This document shows positions 22,729 to 29,786 of a stretch of DNA of 64,000 bases, piece after piece. This stretch comes from Duganella sp. BuS-21 (GTDB lineage: Bacteria; Pseudomonadota; Gammaproteobacteria; Burkholderiales; Burkholderiaceae_D), in NCBI GenBank assembly GCA_041874725.1, contig CP097466.1, positions 3,596,001-3,660,000 on the forward strand. The letters are read 5' to 3'. The notes beneath the pieces were generated by a model, which was not told the origin of the DNA, made no database searches, and saw only the letters and a program-made list of their open reading frames with translations. The first letter of the stretch is position 1, and every line of letters starts with the position of its first letter. The position numbers and the translations under genes were made by a program.

Positions 22729-23004
22729 TTAGTGCGCTACCGCGTAGATCACGGCCCCGATAATCAGGAGCATGGTCAACTGCTGGTTGCGCTGCTGCTG
22801 CGCCACCGCCTGCTGCTGGTTGACGAGCTGGCCGCTTGCATAGGCGCCGCCCACCATCTGCGAGATAGCGCCCTGGGCCGCGCCGACAATACCGCCGGTC
22901 AGCACGGCATTCCAGTCGGTGTCACCCTGAGCGTTCGGGTTGAACATGGTGGCGGTCATGTACGGCGCCTGGTTGGCGCCGTAGATGGCATCGTTAGTAA
23001 GCAT
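22729..23004 (-). CDS. Small virion membrane protein
   Basis: The 91-residue product has a glutamine-rich stretch (LVNQQQAVAQQQRNQQ) before a C-terminal helix (LTMLLIIGAVIYAVAH). It follows the capsid gene as in element A (13835). Confidence 0.6.
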   Translation of the reverse strand: MLTNDAIYGANQAPYMTATMFNPNAQGDTDWNAVLTGGIVGAAQGAISQMVGGAYASGQLVNQQQAVAQQQRNQQLTMLLIIGAVIYAVAH

Positions 23005-23013
23005 GCCGGCCCC

Positions 23014-23862
23014 TTAGAGGTTGGTCACCGTGTCCAGCACTTCCGCGATCACGGTCATGCTAGCGCCGCCGGGATCGGTCAGGTAGGCGTTGAATTCGAA
23101 TGCGTCGTACACCTGGCCCGACTCGGTATTGCGCACGGTGGTGATGTGCGCATCGTGGTTGTCGTCGATCAGGAAATCGACCACGTACACGCCGGCCTGT
23201 GGCACTTTTTTGAATTGGGCCTGATCGAAACGGTTGTCCAGGTCCATCTGATCGAAGAACACCACGCCGTTTTTCTTGCACTCCATGCGCGACAGATTGC
23301 CGTTCACGCTGGCGGTCCAGGCGGTGCCGCTGTAGAAGCACCACAGGCGTTTCAGCAGCGCGCCGCGCGGATTGATCGGCAGCGTCAGGCGGCCCGAAGC
23401 AGTTTGCGTGACGGAGAACGGCACGAACTTTTGCACGATCGGGTTTTTCTGGCGTTGCTCGAAGTAGCCAATGCCGTTGATGACCGGCGCCACGGCGCTC
23501 GCATTGATGTACAGCTCGATGTACACCTCGCCGATGGCGATCAGGGTCATCAGGTCCAGGCCGCCGATTTCCTTTACCGGGAAAATAGCCTGATTGCGCT
23601 CGGTGAAGTCCAGCAGCAGATATTTCAGGTTGTCGGCGCCGTTCTTGTAGTTGTTGACGGCGTTGATCTGGGCGTAGGTCAAATCCCAAATCACGCGCGC
23701 GCCCACCTTGACGCGAACGCGGTCGATCTTCGTTTTATCGAAGGTCGTACCGGACAGGGCCAGCTTGACATTCACCAGGGTAAATTCTTCGGCCGGGATG
23801 CGGATGGTTGCGATCTGGCCGGCGGCGACGCCCACGGCTTGTTGCAGGGGTTTGTTGAACAT
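23014..23862 (-). CDS. Major capsid protein, PM2 P2-like double jelly roll
   Basis: The 282-residue protein resembles PM2 P2 more than the element A capsid does. Its start has VGVAAGQIATIRIPAEEFTL, then LALSGTTFDKTKIDRVRV and KVGARVIWDLTYAQINA, echoing the recalled P2 order (G-x-S-C-S-I-K-L-P, L-R-Y-S-G-V, V-R-V-E-L-D-G). QFKKVPQAGVYVVDFLIDD matches element A. No good ribosome-binding site precedes ATG 23862; translation may be coupled to the tiny gene ending 7 bp upstream. Confidence 0.85.
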   Translation of the reverse strand: MFNKPLQQAVGVAAGQIATIRIPAEEFTLVNVKLALSGTTFDKTKIDRVRVKVGARVIWDLTYAQINAVNNYKNGADNLKYLLLDFTERNQAIFPVKEIGGLDLMTLIAIGEVYIELYINASAVAPVINGIGYFEQRQKNPIVQKFVPFSVTQTASGRLTLPINPRGALLKRLWCFYSGTAWTASVNGNLSRMECKKNGVVFFDQMDLDNRFDQAQFKKVPQAGVYVVDFLIDDNHDAHITTVRNTESGQVYDAFEFNAYLTDPGGASMTVIAEVLDTVTNL

Positions 23863-23868
23863 GTGGTT

Positions 23869-23982
23869 TTATCCGTAGAGTGCAGTTTGTACGAGGTCGC
23901 GGGTCACGGTGATCCGGTTCAGTACCCAGATCACGGCCAGCGTGGCGATGGCGGTTTTAACCGCGCCTTTCACGTCGCCCAT
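23869..23982 (-). CDS. 37-residue membrane peptide
   Basis: The frame begins MGDVKGAVKTAIATLAVIWV and is one helix with a charged end. It lies just before the capsid gene. No clear homologue in element A. Confidence 0.5.
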   Translation of the reverse strand: MGDVKGAVKTAIATLAVIWVLNRITVTRDLVQTALYG

Positions 23983-23984
23983 GA

Positions 23985-24095
23985 TTAGGCCGGCAGGAAC
24001 TTGTCCAGCGGGTTGGCCGGCAGGGCGGCATTGGCGTATTTCGCGATACCGACAACGGCCAGGATGAACAGGGCTTGCTTGAGGTAGGTCTTCAT
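23985..24095 (-). CDS. 36-residue membrane peptide
   Basis: The frame begins MKTYLKQALFILAVVGIAKY and follows AAGGA. It has one helix and a proline-containing tail (LPANPLDKFLPA). It may correspond to the element A 53-residue protein at 12830 by position. Confidence 0.55.
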   Translation of the reverse strand: MKTYLKQALFILAVVGIAKYANAALPANPLDKFLPA

Positions 24096-24107
24096 GTGTA
24101 GCGGTCC

Positions 24108-24257
24108 TTAGTAGGGTTGAGTGTTCGAATCCCGAACGAGGTTTTTCAACGCCGGAATCCTCGATACCAGCCAGGCCGAGATGACGATTGCGGCCAGGGT
24201 GGCTATCGTTTCCTGCGAAAGCTTTTGCGGCGTCGGTAGATACTTGGCGATTTGCAT
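24108..24257 (-). CDS. 49-residue membrane protein, PTP-SRxP type
   Basis: The product starts MQIAKYLPTPQKLSQ and has a helix ending AWLVSRIPAL. It aligns with the element A protein at 17269 (MIPTP, ILSRFPKV), though its place in the operon differs. First gene of the late block in element B. The 24258-24338 stretch before it may hold a terminator (GGTAGGCGTACC hairpin, then TTTTT) but this is weak. Confidence 0.6.
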   Translation of the reverse strand: MQIAKYLPTPQKLSQETIATLAAIVISAWLVSRIPALKNLVRDSNTQPY

Positions 24258-24338
24258 GAGGCCAAAGTTACCGGCGCCGCCCAGGAAAAACTAGGCTTCG
24301 GGCCGCTCCTACGGGTACGCCTACCCCTAGGTAGAAAA

Positions 24339-25049
24339 TCACGCCTTTTTTCGCTGCGTAGGGCTGCGTTTAGGGAGGTTTTTTGTCTCTTTTTCGATAG
24401 GGCCACGCTCGGTAACTCGCCCAGCTATGGATACCTCGCCGGCCACTACGCGCCGGTCTGAGCGGTGCCACTCCAGAAAGTGGAGGTCGGGCAGCTCGTT
24501 GATCAGCTCGGGCGAGATGTTCATGCGGGTCGCCACGGCCTTGCGGTGCGGCTCTTCGCCGAGCCATCCGACGTGCACCATCGTGGCATTGGACAGAAAC
24601 GCCTTGTCCACTTGGGCGGGGAACTGGCTACAGCCGATCACCCACACGCCCTCATGCCGGCCGCTGTTGCACATGCGACGCCACAGCGGCGGCCCCCAGC
24701 TCGCCGTGGTGAAGTTCGACAGCTCCTCGACCAAGAACGCGCAGTTGGCCGCGCCGTAGGCCAGCCGACAGGCGAGCCCGAATATCTTGGCGAAGTGGTC
24801 GCCGGTGCAGGACTTGGGGAACACGTAGCGGACGGCGAAGGGCTTGTCGGCGCCGGCCGCCGCGATGACGCGCGCCATCTCGGCCGCGCTGGTGACCGGC
24901 TGCGCAAACGCGCCGTATTCGTCCTGCGGATCGAGGATCAGGATGCGCTTGGGCTTGAGCCGGCGCAGCTCGGACTTGATCCACAGCCCCTTGCCGGTGC
25001 CAGACTGGCCCATCACCGCCCAAATCTGGGCCTTGTTCTCAACCGCCAT
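24339..25049 (-). CDS. FtsK/HerA-type genome-packaging ATPase
   Basis: ATG at 25049 overlaps the upstream gene by 11 bp. The 236-residue enzyme has Walker A GQSGTGKG (residues 14-21), Walker B in NCAFLVEELSNF and the sensor region GCSQFPAQVDKAFLSNAT. These match the element A enzyme at 12109 and the P9/A32-type packaging ATPases of membrane-containing viruses. The C-terminal 30 residues are basic. Expected to act at the vertex through which DNA enters. Confidence 0.85.
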   Translation of the reverse strand: MAVENKAQIWAVMGQSGTGKGLWIKSELRRLKPKRILILDPQDEYGAFAQPVTSAAEMARVIAAAGADKPFAVRYVFPKSCTGDHFAKIFGLACRLAYGAANCAFLVEELSNFTTASWGPPLWRRMCNSGRHEGVWVIGCSQFPAQVDKAFLSNATMVHVGWLGEEPHRKAVATRMNISPELINELPDLHFLEWHRSDRRVVAGEVSIAGRVTERGPIEKETKNLPKRSPTQRKKA

Positions 25050-25464
25050 TGTCAGCACCCTCCCGCCGTGCCCGCTCCTCCTCGAGCTCCAGCGCCTTAC
25101 GCTGCTTGTGGGCCATATAGCCAGGCACGCAAAACATGCCGGTCGCAACCAGCAACGACAGTTCCGGACAGTCGCCAATCCCGGTCAAGCCGTACTTCTC
25201 GGCCACCGGCACGATGGCCTTCGCCAGGTCCATGCATGCCGCGTCTGTGTAGTGCTTCCGGGTTTCCGGGAATACCGTGGTGATCGCCCAGGCGAGCGTC
25301 TTCGGGATCAGGAACCATTCGGCCGCCTTCGCCATTTCATCCGGCAGCACGATGTTGCCGCCCTCGTCGAGCATGCCGGCGGCCGCCGCCTCGCCGTGCG
25401 CGGCCTGGCCAGCGTCGATACCGGCGGCCTCGTTGATCAGTGCTTGTGCTTCGGCTTCGGTCAT
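25039..25464 (-). CDS. Hypothetical protein preceding the packaging ATPase
   Basis: The 141-residue protein has an alanine-rich start, LAKAIVPVAEKYGLTG in the middle and a hydrophobic segment (LSLLVATGMFCVPGYMA) followed by a charged helix. Its position and outline match the element A protein at 11675. Confidence 0.55.
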   Translation of the reverse strand: MTEAEAQALINEAAGIDAGQAAHGEAAAAGMLDEGGNIVLPDEMAKAAEWFLIPKTLAWAITTVFPETRKHYTDAACMDLAKAIVPVAEKYGLTGIGDCPELSLLVATGMFCVPGYMAHKQRKALELEEERARREGADNGG

Positions 25465-25808
25465 GGCTGGCCTCCAGCGAACAGGCCGCCAAACAGGCCG
25501 GCCGATTTAACGGGCATTGGAGGCGATTTCTCTGTTTGTGCTGGTGCTAGCACTGGTTCCGGCTTTTCGTCGCCTGGCGGCGCGGCTGGCACGTCTGGCG
25601 CGCCCTTTTCTGGGCGGGTCATCGCCAGGAGGTGTTGCGCTTGCTCCTGCGTGCGGGTATGCAGCTGGATGCCGCAGTTGTGGCCGGGGCAATGTACGTA
25701 GGGGTAGGCGGCTTTCCCGCCTTCTTTGTCGGTCTTGATCTTGACGAAGGCGGCGTCGTGGCCGCACTTCACTGGGCACGGAACGCGCCCGAGGAGTTTG
25801 GATGCCAT
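25461..25808 (-). CDS. Zinc-ribbon protein
   Basis: Starting at ATG 25808 the 115-residue protein has VPCPVKCGHD near residue 9 and HCPGHNCGIQLH near residue 40, enough Cys/His for a zinc ribbon. A proline-rich linker and a final GLFGGLF follow. Equivalent to the element A protein at 11370. A transcription factor role parallels PM2 P14 but is inferred. Confidence 0.6.
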   Translation of the reverse strand: MASKLLGRVPCPVKCGHDAAFVKIKTDKEGGKAAYPYVHCPGHNCGIQLHTRTQEQAQHLLAMTRPEKGAPDVPAAPPGDEKPEPVLAPAQTEKSPPMPVKSAGLFGGLFAGGQP

Positions 25809-25902
25809 GTGTCTAGATTCCAATGATGCCGGCCCCGGTAAGGGCCGGCTAAGGGAAGGCCGCGCACTGGCCTTGTGAGCCAGGCGCGCCGGGTTGCTGC
25901 TC

Positions 25903-26277
25903 TTACTTCGCGGCCAGGGCCGCTACCACGTCATCGCCCTTGGCGTTGATCGCGGCCATCACTGCCACGTCCGACGCTTCGATTGCGTCGTGCATGATGC
26001 TCGCCAGGCGCGGCGCCAGGCTCTCGCCCAGGCCGGCTATGACACTGTCGTAGTTGCCCACCTTCGGGATGCTGGCAATCACCTCGCCCACCTGCTCGGC
26101 GGTCATCAAGGTCTGCACGATGGCCGGCGGCGGGGCCGTCAGCTCGTCGGCGACGCTGATCACGCTCTCCAGCTCCATGCGCATGCCCTGGAAAACGCTG
26201 TTGCCCTCGTAGCGCACTTGGCCGTCTTCCATTAGCTTGTTCATTTGACTCAAAATCCACTTCAAACGATCTTTCAT
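25903..26277 (-). CDS. Hypothetical helical protein
   Basis: The 124-residue protein is predicted helical throughout, begins MKDRLKWILSQMNKLMEDG and has no membrane segment. It is found only in element B. The gap 25809-25902 that follows contains a GGCCGG-rich hairpin (about 25829-25850) that may be a weak terminator. Confidence 0.5.
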   Translation of the reverse strand: MKDRLKWILSQMNKLMEDGQVRYEGNSVFQGMRMELESVISVADELTAPPPAIVQTLMTAEQVGEVIASIPKVGNYDSVIAGLGESLAPRLASIMHDAIEASDVAVMAAINAKGDDVVAALAAK

Positions 26278-26418
26278 TTACAGCTCCTTTTTCAGTTCGT
26301 GCCAGTTGAGAAATTCCGCCAGTTCGCGAAAAAATGCTTTCGCCGGCCCTGGCAGGAAGAAGCCGTATTGCTTGACGAGCGCCACCGCCTGGCGCTCCAG
26401 TTTTTCACTTTCCATACT
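26278..26418 (-). CDS. 46-residue helical protein after Rep
   Basis: ATG at 26418 overlaps the end of rep in another frame. The product starts MESEKLERQAVALVKQYG and includes FLPGPAKAFFRELAEF, similar to the element A protein at 11015. Unknown function. Confidence 0.55.
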   Translation of the reverse strand, partial: SMESEKLERQAVALVKQYGFFLPGPAKAFFRELAEFLNWHELKKEL

Positions 26419-28174
26419 GCATTTCCTTGAAGTGGTCGGGGTTGAAATCCCCGAATTGATCGAAACACGCAAAATCGAAGCCGGCGAAGTAGGCGGTGTC
26501 GTCAAATGGCGCGATATCGGCGGTCCATTCGGCTTGCGCTTCCCAGGCCGGCGCATAGTCCACCGTACAGTTATTTACAGAACTCCAAGGCCGGCAAGCC
26601 GGCACGGCGCCGCCGGCGCGCTTCCACTGGTGGCGAGTGCTGGCGTACAAGGCGTCGGGCGCCTGGCGGCAGTAAATCCCGATCGGCATCGGGCGCGTGG
26701 CCAGGCCGTAACGGCCTTCTCGCTCCTCGACCTTTTCCGCCACGCCGATCGCATACCGGCGGCCGACGTTGACGCCGCCCTGCGCGCGGATATAGCTGGC
26801 GTAGTTCGCGGCTTGCAACGTCACCACCTCGCCGGTGTCAGGGTCGGTCACCGTCACGCGCTGGCATGCGTTCCATGCATCCATCACGTGCTGCGGTGCG
26901 CCCTCGACGGCTTCCGCCTTCACGCGGCGCAGCTCGCGCCACACGGTCACCGGTGGCTGTCCAATCGGCTGGAACTGGCGAATGCCCCATGCGCTGGCCC
27001 AGGCTTCTACGCGCTGGCTCGCGCGCATGACCTGATCGCCCACCAGATCGGTTTCGATCACGTTGCCGTCGCGGTCAAGCTGGTCGCCGACGTGCTCACC
27101 GTCGATGTTCTTGCCGACGTACTTGGCGATGTATCCGGCGGCGGTGCCCTTGCCGGCTTCAATGCGTACCACCTTGAGGCGGTTGCGCTTGGCGCCTGGC
27201 TCGTCCCCATCTTCGGCCAGCGCATAGGCGGCCAGCGTCAGCTTGACGCGCCGCACCTTGTGAGCCGGGACGAACATCAATATGTGCCAGTGCGGGCAAC
27301 CATCATGGTGCGGCTCGGCGATTCGGAAGCCGTACGGCAGCACGTTGTCTCGGCCGTTCTTCGCCCTGATGCATTGCCAGACCTTTGACAGATAGGCCTG
27401 CGCCTCGCGCGGCGTGGCGCCGTTGTAGTTCGGGTTCAGCAAGCCGGATTTCGACAGCACCGCGTGGAACTTCGACGGGCATGTGAGCGTGACGAACACG
27501 CCGACGTGCCCCAGCTCGTTGGCAATTTCCTCGCAGCCGGCCATGCGTAGCATCAGCTCGCCGCGCCGGATGGCCTTGTTGCCCACGCCCTTGGCCGCCA
27601 GGTCGGCCAGGCTGTATTCCTGTCCGTCCTCGTTGACCATCATCACGGTGCGCAGCGCGGCGGCGTTGCGCACGTTCTGCGCGATGCGGCGCGCCACGGT
27701 CTCGTTGCTGGCGTAGGCGCCGGTGCGGGAAGAGACGAAGCCAAGCCGGATCGCGGCGTGTTCGAACGCGCGGCCGTGAACGCGGCGCAAATTCCGGCGC
27801 CACCACGCGGCATCGACACAGCGCAACATAAACTGGCGATCGTCGGCCACCGCCGGCACGGCCAGGCCCCGATTAACGACCATCCAGGCCAGGCGCGCGC
27901 GGATCGCTTTCAAATCGTGGAGCATGCCGGCCTGTGTGGCGCACTCGTCGGCGTAGCGCTGCGCGTAGATGCAGAGCTGGGCGTCGGTAGCATCCAGCGG
28001 AAGCGGGGCGCCGGTTACCTCGTCCAGCAGTGCGGCAAGCTTTTTGTAACGGGCAGGCATAGGGCCAATCACGCCGTCCTGCGCGCGGCGCAATTCCTCG
28101 TAGGCGCGCACGCCCCAGCGGAGAGGAAGGCCGGCGACGGTCTTGCGGCCGTTCTCTTGCTGAATGATCGGCAT
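26405..28174 (-). CDS. HUH replication initiator (phage GPA family)
   Basis: The 589-residue protein aligns end to end with the element A initiator. HUH lies in EPHHDGCPHWH (about residues 287-297) and the tyrosine motif in GYIAKYVGKN (about 346). The N-terminus MPIIQQENGRKTVAGLPLRW matches element A's nearly identically. ATG at 28174 overlaps the upstream TGA. It nicks the origin to start rolling-circle replication. The initiator is far more conserved between A and B than the capsid genes. Confidence 0.9.
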   Translation of the reverse strand: MPIIQQENGRKTVAGLPLRWGVRAYEELRRAQDGVIGPMPARYKKLAALLDEVTGAPLPLDATDAQLCIYAQRYADECATQAGMLHDLKAIRARLAWMVVNRGLAVPAVADDRQFMLRCVDAAWWRRNLRRVHGRAFEHAAIRLGFVSSRTGAYASNETVARRIAQNVRNAAALRTVMMVNEDGQEYSLADLAAKGVGNKAIRRGELMLRMAGCEEIANELGHVGVFVTLTCPSKFHAVLSKSGLLNPNYNGATPREAQAYLSKVWQCIRAKNGRDNVLPYGFRIAEPHHDGCPHWHILMFVPAHKVRRVKLTLAAYALAEDGDEPGAKRNRLKVVRIEAGKGTAAGYIAKYVGKNIDGEHVGDQLDRDGNVIETDLVGDQVMRASQRVEAWASAWGIRQFQPIGQPPVTVWRELRRVKAEAVEGAPQHVMDAWNACQRVTVTDPDTGEVVTLQAANYASYIRAQGGVNVGRRYAIGVAEKVEEREGRYGLATRPMPIGIYCRQAPDALYASTRHQWKRAGGAVPACRPWSSVNNCTVDYAPAWEAQAEWTADIAPFDDTAYFAGFDFACFDQFGDFNPDHFKEMQYGK

Positions 28175-28467
28175 CAGTGCAGCGCCTTTGCCGGCGCCGC
28201 TGGCCGTTCGTCGCGCATGCAGTGCTGCACGACGCCCAGGTGGGAAGCCAGCATGGTGATGGCGGCATCGATCAGGGCGCGCTCGGCCTGGGTGAAGGTG
28301 TGCAGCGGGTCGCTGGCGCGCTCGCGCGGCAGGCGGGCGGCCAGCATAGCGACGATACGGGCCGGGGGCGGGATCATTTCCCAGAAGGCGGCGCGGCGGT
28401 TCTCGCGCTCAGCAGCCGCCACCATCGTGGCGAGCTGGTCGGGGGTGTGGTGTGGCGCGCGGCGCAA
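28174..28467 (-). CDS. Conserved early phage protein upstream of Rep
   Basis: I place the start at TTG 28467, which overlaps the previous stop and aligns with the element A start. The 97-residue product has MIPPPARIVAMLAARLPRER and ends AKALH, matching the element A protein at 8959. Function unknown. Confidence 0.6.
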   Translation of the reverse strand: MRRAPHHTPDQLATMVAAAERENRRAAFWEMIPPPARIVAMLAARLPRERASDPLHTFTQAERALIDAAITMLASHLGVVQHCMRDERPAAPAKALH

Positions 28468-28469
28468 GA

Positions 28470-28565
28470 TCAGCCCTTGATGATGCCGAGTGCCGACAGG
28501 ATCGGGCCAGACATCATGACGATGCAGCCGGCGACGATGCAAGCGAATTCCTTGAGGGCTTTCAT
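28470..28565 (-). CDS. 31-residue membrane peptide
   Basis: ATG at 28565 overlaps the upstream TGA. The peptide starts MKALKEFACIVAGCIVMM and aligns with the 32-residue element A peptide at 8467. Conservation between two divergent elements supports translation. Confidence 0.65.
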   Translation of the reverse strand: MKALKEFACIVAGCIVMMSGPILSALGIIKG

Positions 28566-28756
28566 GCGCGCACCTTGGCAAGCGCCGATTGAGTCGCGGC
28601 CAGCAACGAGGTGCAAGCGCGCACGTGGTTTTCGTCGTCTTCCCGAAGCCTCAGGCGATACGCCATTTCGTGTTCACGCGCCTCCAAAGCGAACTGAATC
28701 GCCAGCTTTTCGCCGGCCGATAGATTCGCAATTTTGTAATCTTGTGTAACAGACAT
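28562..28756 (-). CDS. Early protein, MSVT-DYK family
   Basis: First early gene of element B: 64 residues starting MSVTQDYKIANLSAGEKLA, homologous to the element A protein at 8255. CCTGAGGAGGCCGC precedes the ATG in both. Predicted helical. Confidence 0.65.
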   Translation of the reverse strand: MSVTQDYKIANLSAGEKLAIQFALEAREHEMAYRLRLREDDENHVRACTSLLAATQSALAKVRA

Positions 28757-28759
28757 GCG

Positions 28760-28852
28760 GCCTCCTCAGGCTTGTTTTCGATCCTCAGGCGAAGGGTCGG
28801 GCGGCCGGACAGGGCCGGTTTGCCTGAGGAGGGACGGAGATTTCCGCCCGAC
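28760..28852 (-). promoter_or_regulatory. Conserved structured leader of element B early operon
   Basis: On the reverse strand GTCGGGCGG (from 28852) and CCGCCCGAC (to about 28806) form a stem around CCGTCCCTCCTCAGGCAAA. CCTGAGG follows twice. The layout and much of the sequence match 8147-8246 of element A, while flanking sequence does not. Confidence 0.5.
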
Positions 28853-28859
28853 AAGACGT

Positions 28860-28889
28860 AATGTAGTTGTCATGCGCCACATATGTCAA
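28860..28889 (-). promoter_or_regulatory. Element B early promoter
   Basis: TTGACA (28889-28884) and TACATT (28865-28860) are 18 bp apart on the reverse strand, mirroring the element A promoter. Repeated TTGTC/TGTCA units between here and 28920 may be operator sites. Confidence 0.55.
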
Positions 28890-28914
28890 GCGCCAACGTT
28901 GTCTTTAGCCACAC

Positions 28915-28943
28915 TTGTCGTCTGCAAAGTAGTGAGGTATGGT
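28915..28943 (+). promoter_or_regulatory. Putative promoter of the element B repressor operon
   Basis: TTGTCG (28915-28920) and TATGGT (28938-28943) are 17 bp apart and face the exported-protein and repressor genes. Confidence 0.4.
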
Positions 28944-28991
28944 TTGTAAATTCCGGCCGAAACCACGCTGGATAGCCCTGAGGAGAGCTAA

Positions 28992-29417
28992 TTGTTTAAG
29001 AAAATTGTGTGCGCGCACGCGCTCGGACTGCCGCTTTTCGCATGCGCAGCCGTGCCGCTTTCCATGGACTGTACGTCCACAGTCAGGGACTTTTTCGCAC
29101 CGCTGGTCCAGGGCGATCTGATTGCGCGTAAGCCATATATCGTTGACCAGCACTCGCTGAACCACTTCAAGCCCAAGCTGTTTAAGCCGCTCACTGTCTA
29201 TGGTTTGCCGGTTATTTACGTGCTCGGGTACGCAAACGATCCATTGCTTTTTATCAATAAAGGTAGCCCTCCTGACGCTGACGTTTACGGCGTCATCGTC
29301 AAGGAGGGCATCGCAAATGTCCAAGCTCAGCTTACTTCCGTGGGAGCAGTCCAGGCGCGCACATATCGTGTAGACGCCCAGCTCACCGCAATCATTTGCA
29401 AAGGAGTTTCAGAATGA
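28992..29417 (+). CDS. Exported protein of unknown function in the lysogeny operon
   Basis: TTG at 28992 follows CCTGAGGAG, the same site used by the element A repressor. The 141-residue product has a signal peptide (MFKKIVCAHALGLPLFACAA) and a mature part with cysteines near both ends. It overlaps the repressor gene by 22 bp, so it should be made in the lysogen. Element A has nothing here. Genes in this place often alter the host surface or block superinfection; that is inference. No family recognised. Confidence 0.6.
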   Translation: MFKKIVCAHALGLPLFACAAVPLSMDCTSTVRDFFAPLVQGDLIARKPYIVDQHSLNHFKPKLFKPLTVYGLPVIYVLGYANDPLLFINKGSPPDADVYGVIVKEGIANVQAQLTSVGAVQARTYRVDAQLTAIICKGVSE

Positions 29418-29725
29418 AAACTATCGACTATCTCGACGCCGTCAAGACGCGGCATCGCCTTCCATCCGACTATGCGCTCGCAAAGCGCCTGGGCGTCGCC
29501 CCGGCGAACATCAGCTCGTACCGCTCTGGCCGCCGAATCATTGATGACGATATGGCTCTCGCTATCGCTCTTGAGCTGGCAATCAACCCGCTTCAAGTAA
29601 TCGCCACCGCGAATATTGAGCGCGCAAAAACGCCCGAGCAGCGCGAGCGCTGGTCGGGCGTCATGGAAAAATTTTCCGTGTCTTTTCGTAACCTCCTATT
29701 GGGCTACGGCCCGCATGCGGCCTAG
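29396..29725 (+). CDS. Element B repressor-like HTH protein
   Basis: ATG at 29414 is likely the true start (MKTIDYLDAVKTRHRLPSDY, preceded by AAAGGAGTTTCAGA); the frame is open from 29396. The helix-turn-helix is DYALAKRLGVAPANISSYRSG. It is the homologue of the element A repressor at 7693 and is likewise divergent from the early operon. Different recognition-helix residues in A and B would allow different immunity. Confidence 0.75.
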   Translation: MQRSFRMKTIDYLDAVKTRHRLPSDYALAKRLGVAPANISSYRSGRRIIDDDMALAIALELAINPLQVIATANIERAKTPEQRERWSGVMEKFSVSFRNLLLGYGPHAA

Positions 29726-29737
29726 GTTTCGCATGCG
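29712..29737. repeat. Inverted CGCATGCG pair beside dif-like site 3
   Basis: Two copies of CGCATGCG (29712 and 29730) are separated by ten bases and lie between the repressor stop and the Xer site. They could fold as a hairpin or bind an accessory protein. The function is unknown. Confidence 0.35.
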
Positions 29738-29758
29738 CCAATAGGTAGTAAAGGTCCG

Positions 29759-29786
29759 GTGTCGAATAATATAAATTATGCGAAGT
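29759..29786. repeat. dif-like Xer site 3, outer edge of element B
   Basis: Arms are GTGTCGAATAA (poor XerD type, 29759-29769), TATAAA (29770-29775) and TTATGCGAAGT (good XerC type, 29776-29786). This is the reverse situation to site 1: a phage-derived weak XerD arm joined to the chromosomal XerC arm. Its last base is also the last base of the recombinase stop codon. Confidence 0.75.

Larger units (their letters stand above)
18352..29769 (-). mobile_element. Element B: PM2/corticovirus-like prophage (about 11.4 kb)
   Basis: The element runs between the central hexamers of dif-like sites 2 and 3, in mirror orientation to element A. It has the same backbone: repressor-like gene, HUH initiator, zinc ribbon, packaging ATPase, PM2 P2-like capsid protein, small membrane proteins, SLT transglycosylase and the invariant basic peptide. 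Protein sequences differ widely from A, so it is a separate acquisition, not a duplication. No recombinase lies inside. An exported protein (28992) and an acyltransferase-like protein (22051) are not found in A. Confidence 0.8.

Noticed and set aside
7693..29725. One duplicated prophage inverted on itself
   Set aside because: The capsids, lysis enzymes and end genes differ strongly, and nine silent changes occur even in the identical peptide, so the elements are not a recent duplication.
7653..29769. Filamentous (inovirus) prophages, suggested by the HUH initiator and Xer sites
   Set aside because: The ATPases are short and lack the Zot membrane helix; there is a double-jelly-roll-type capsid, a lysis enzyme and no pIII/pVIII-like gene pair.
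7653..29769. FLiP-like ssDNA phages
   Set aside because: A packaging ATPase of the PM2/P9 type is present in both elements, whereas FLiP is reported to lack one. The nucleic acid form still needs experiment.
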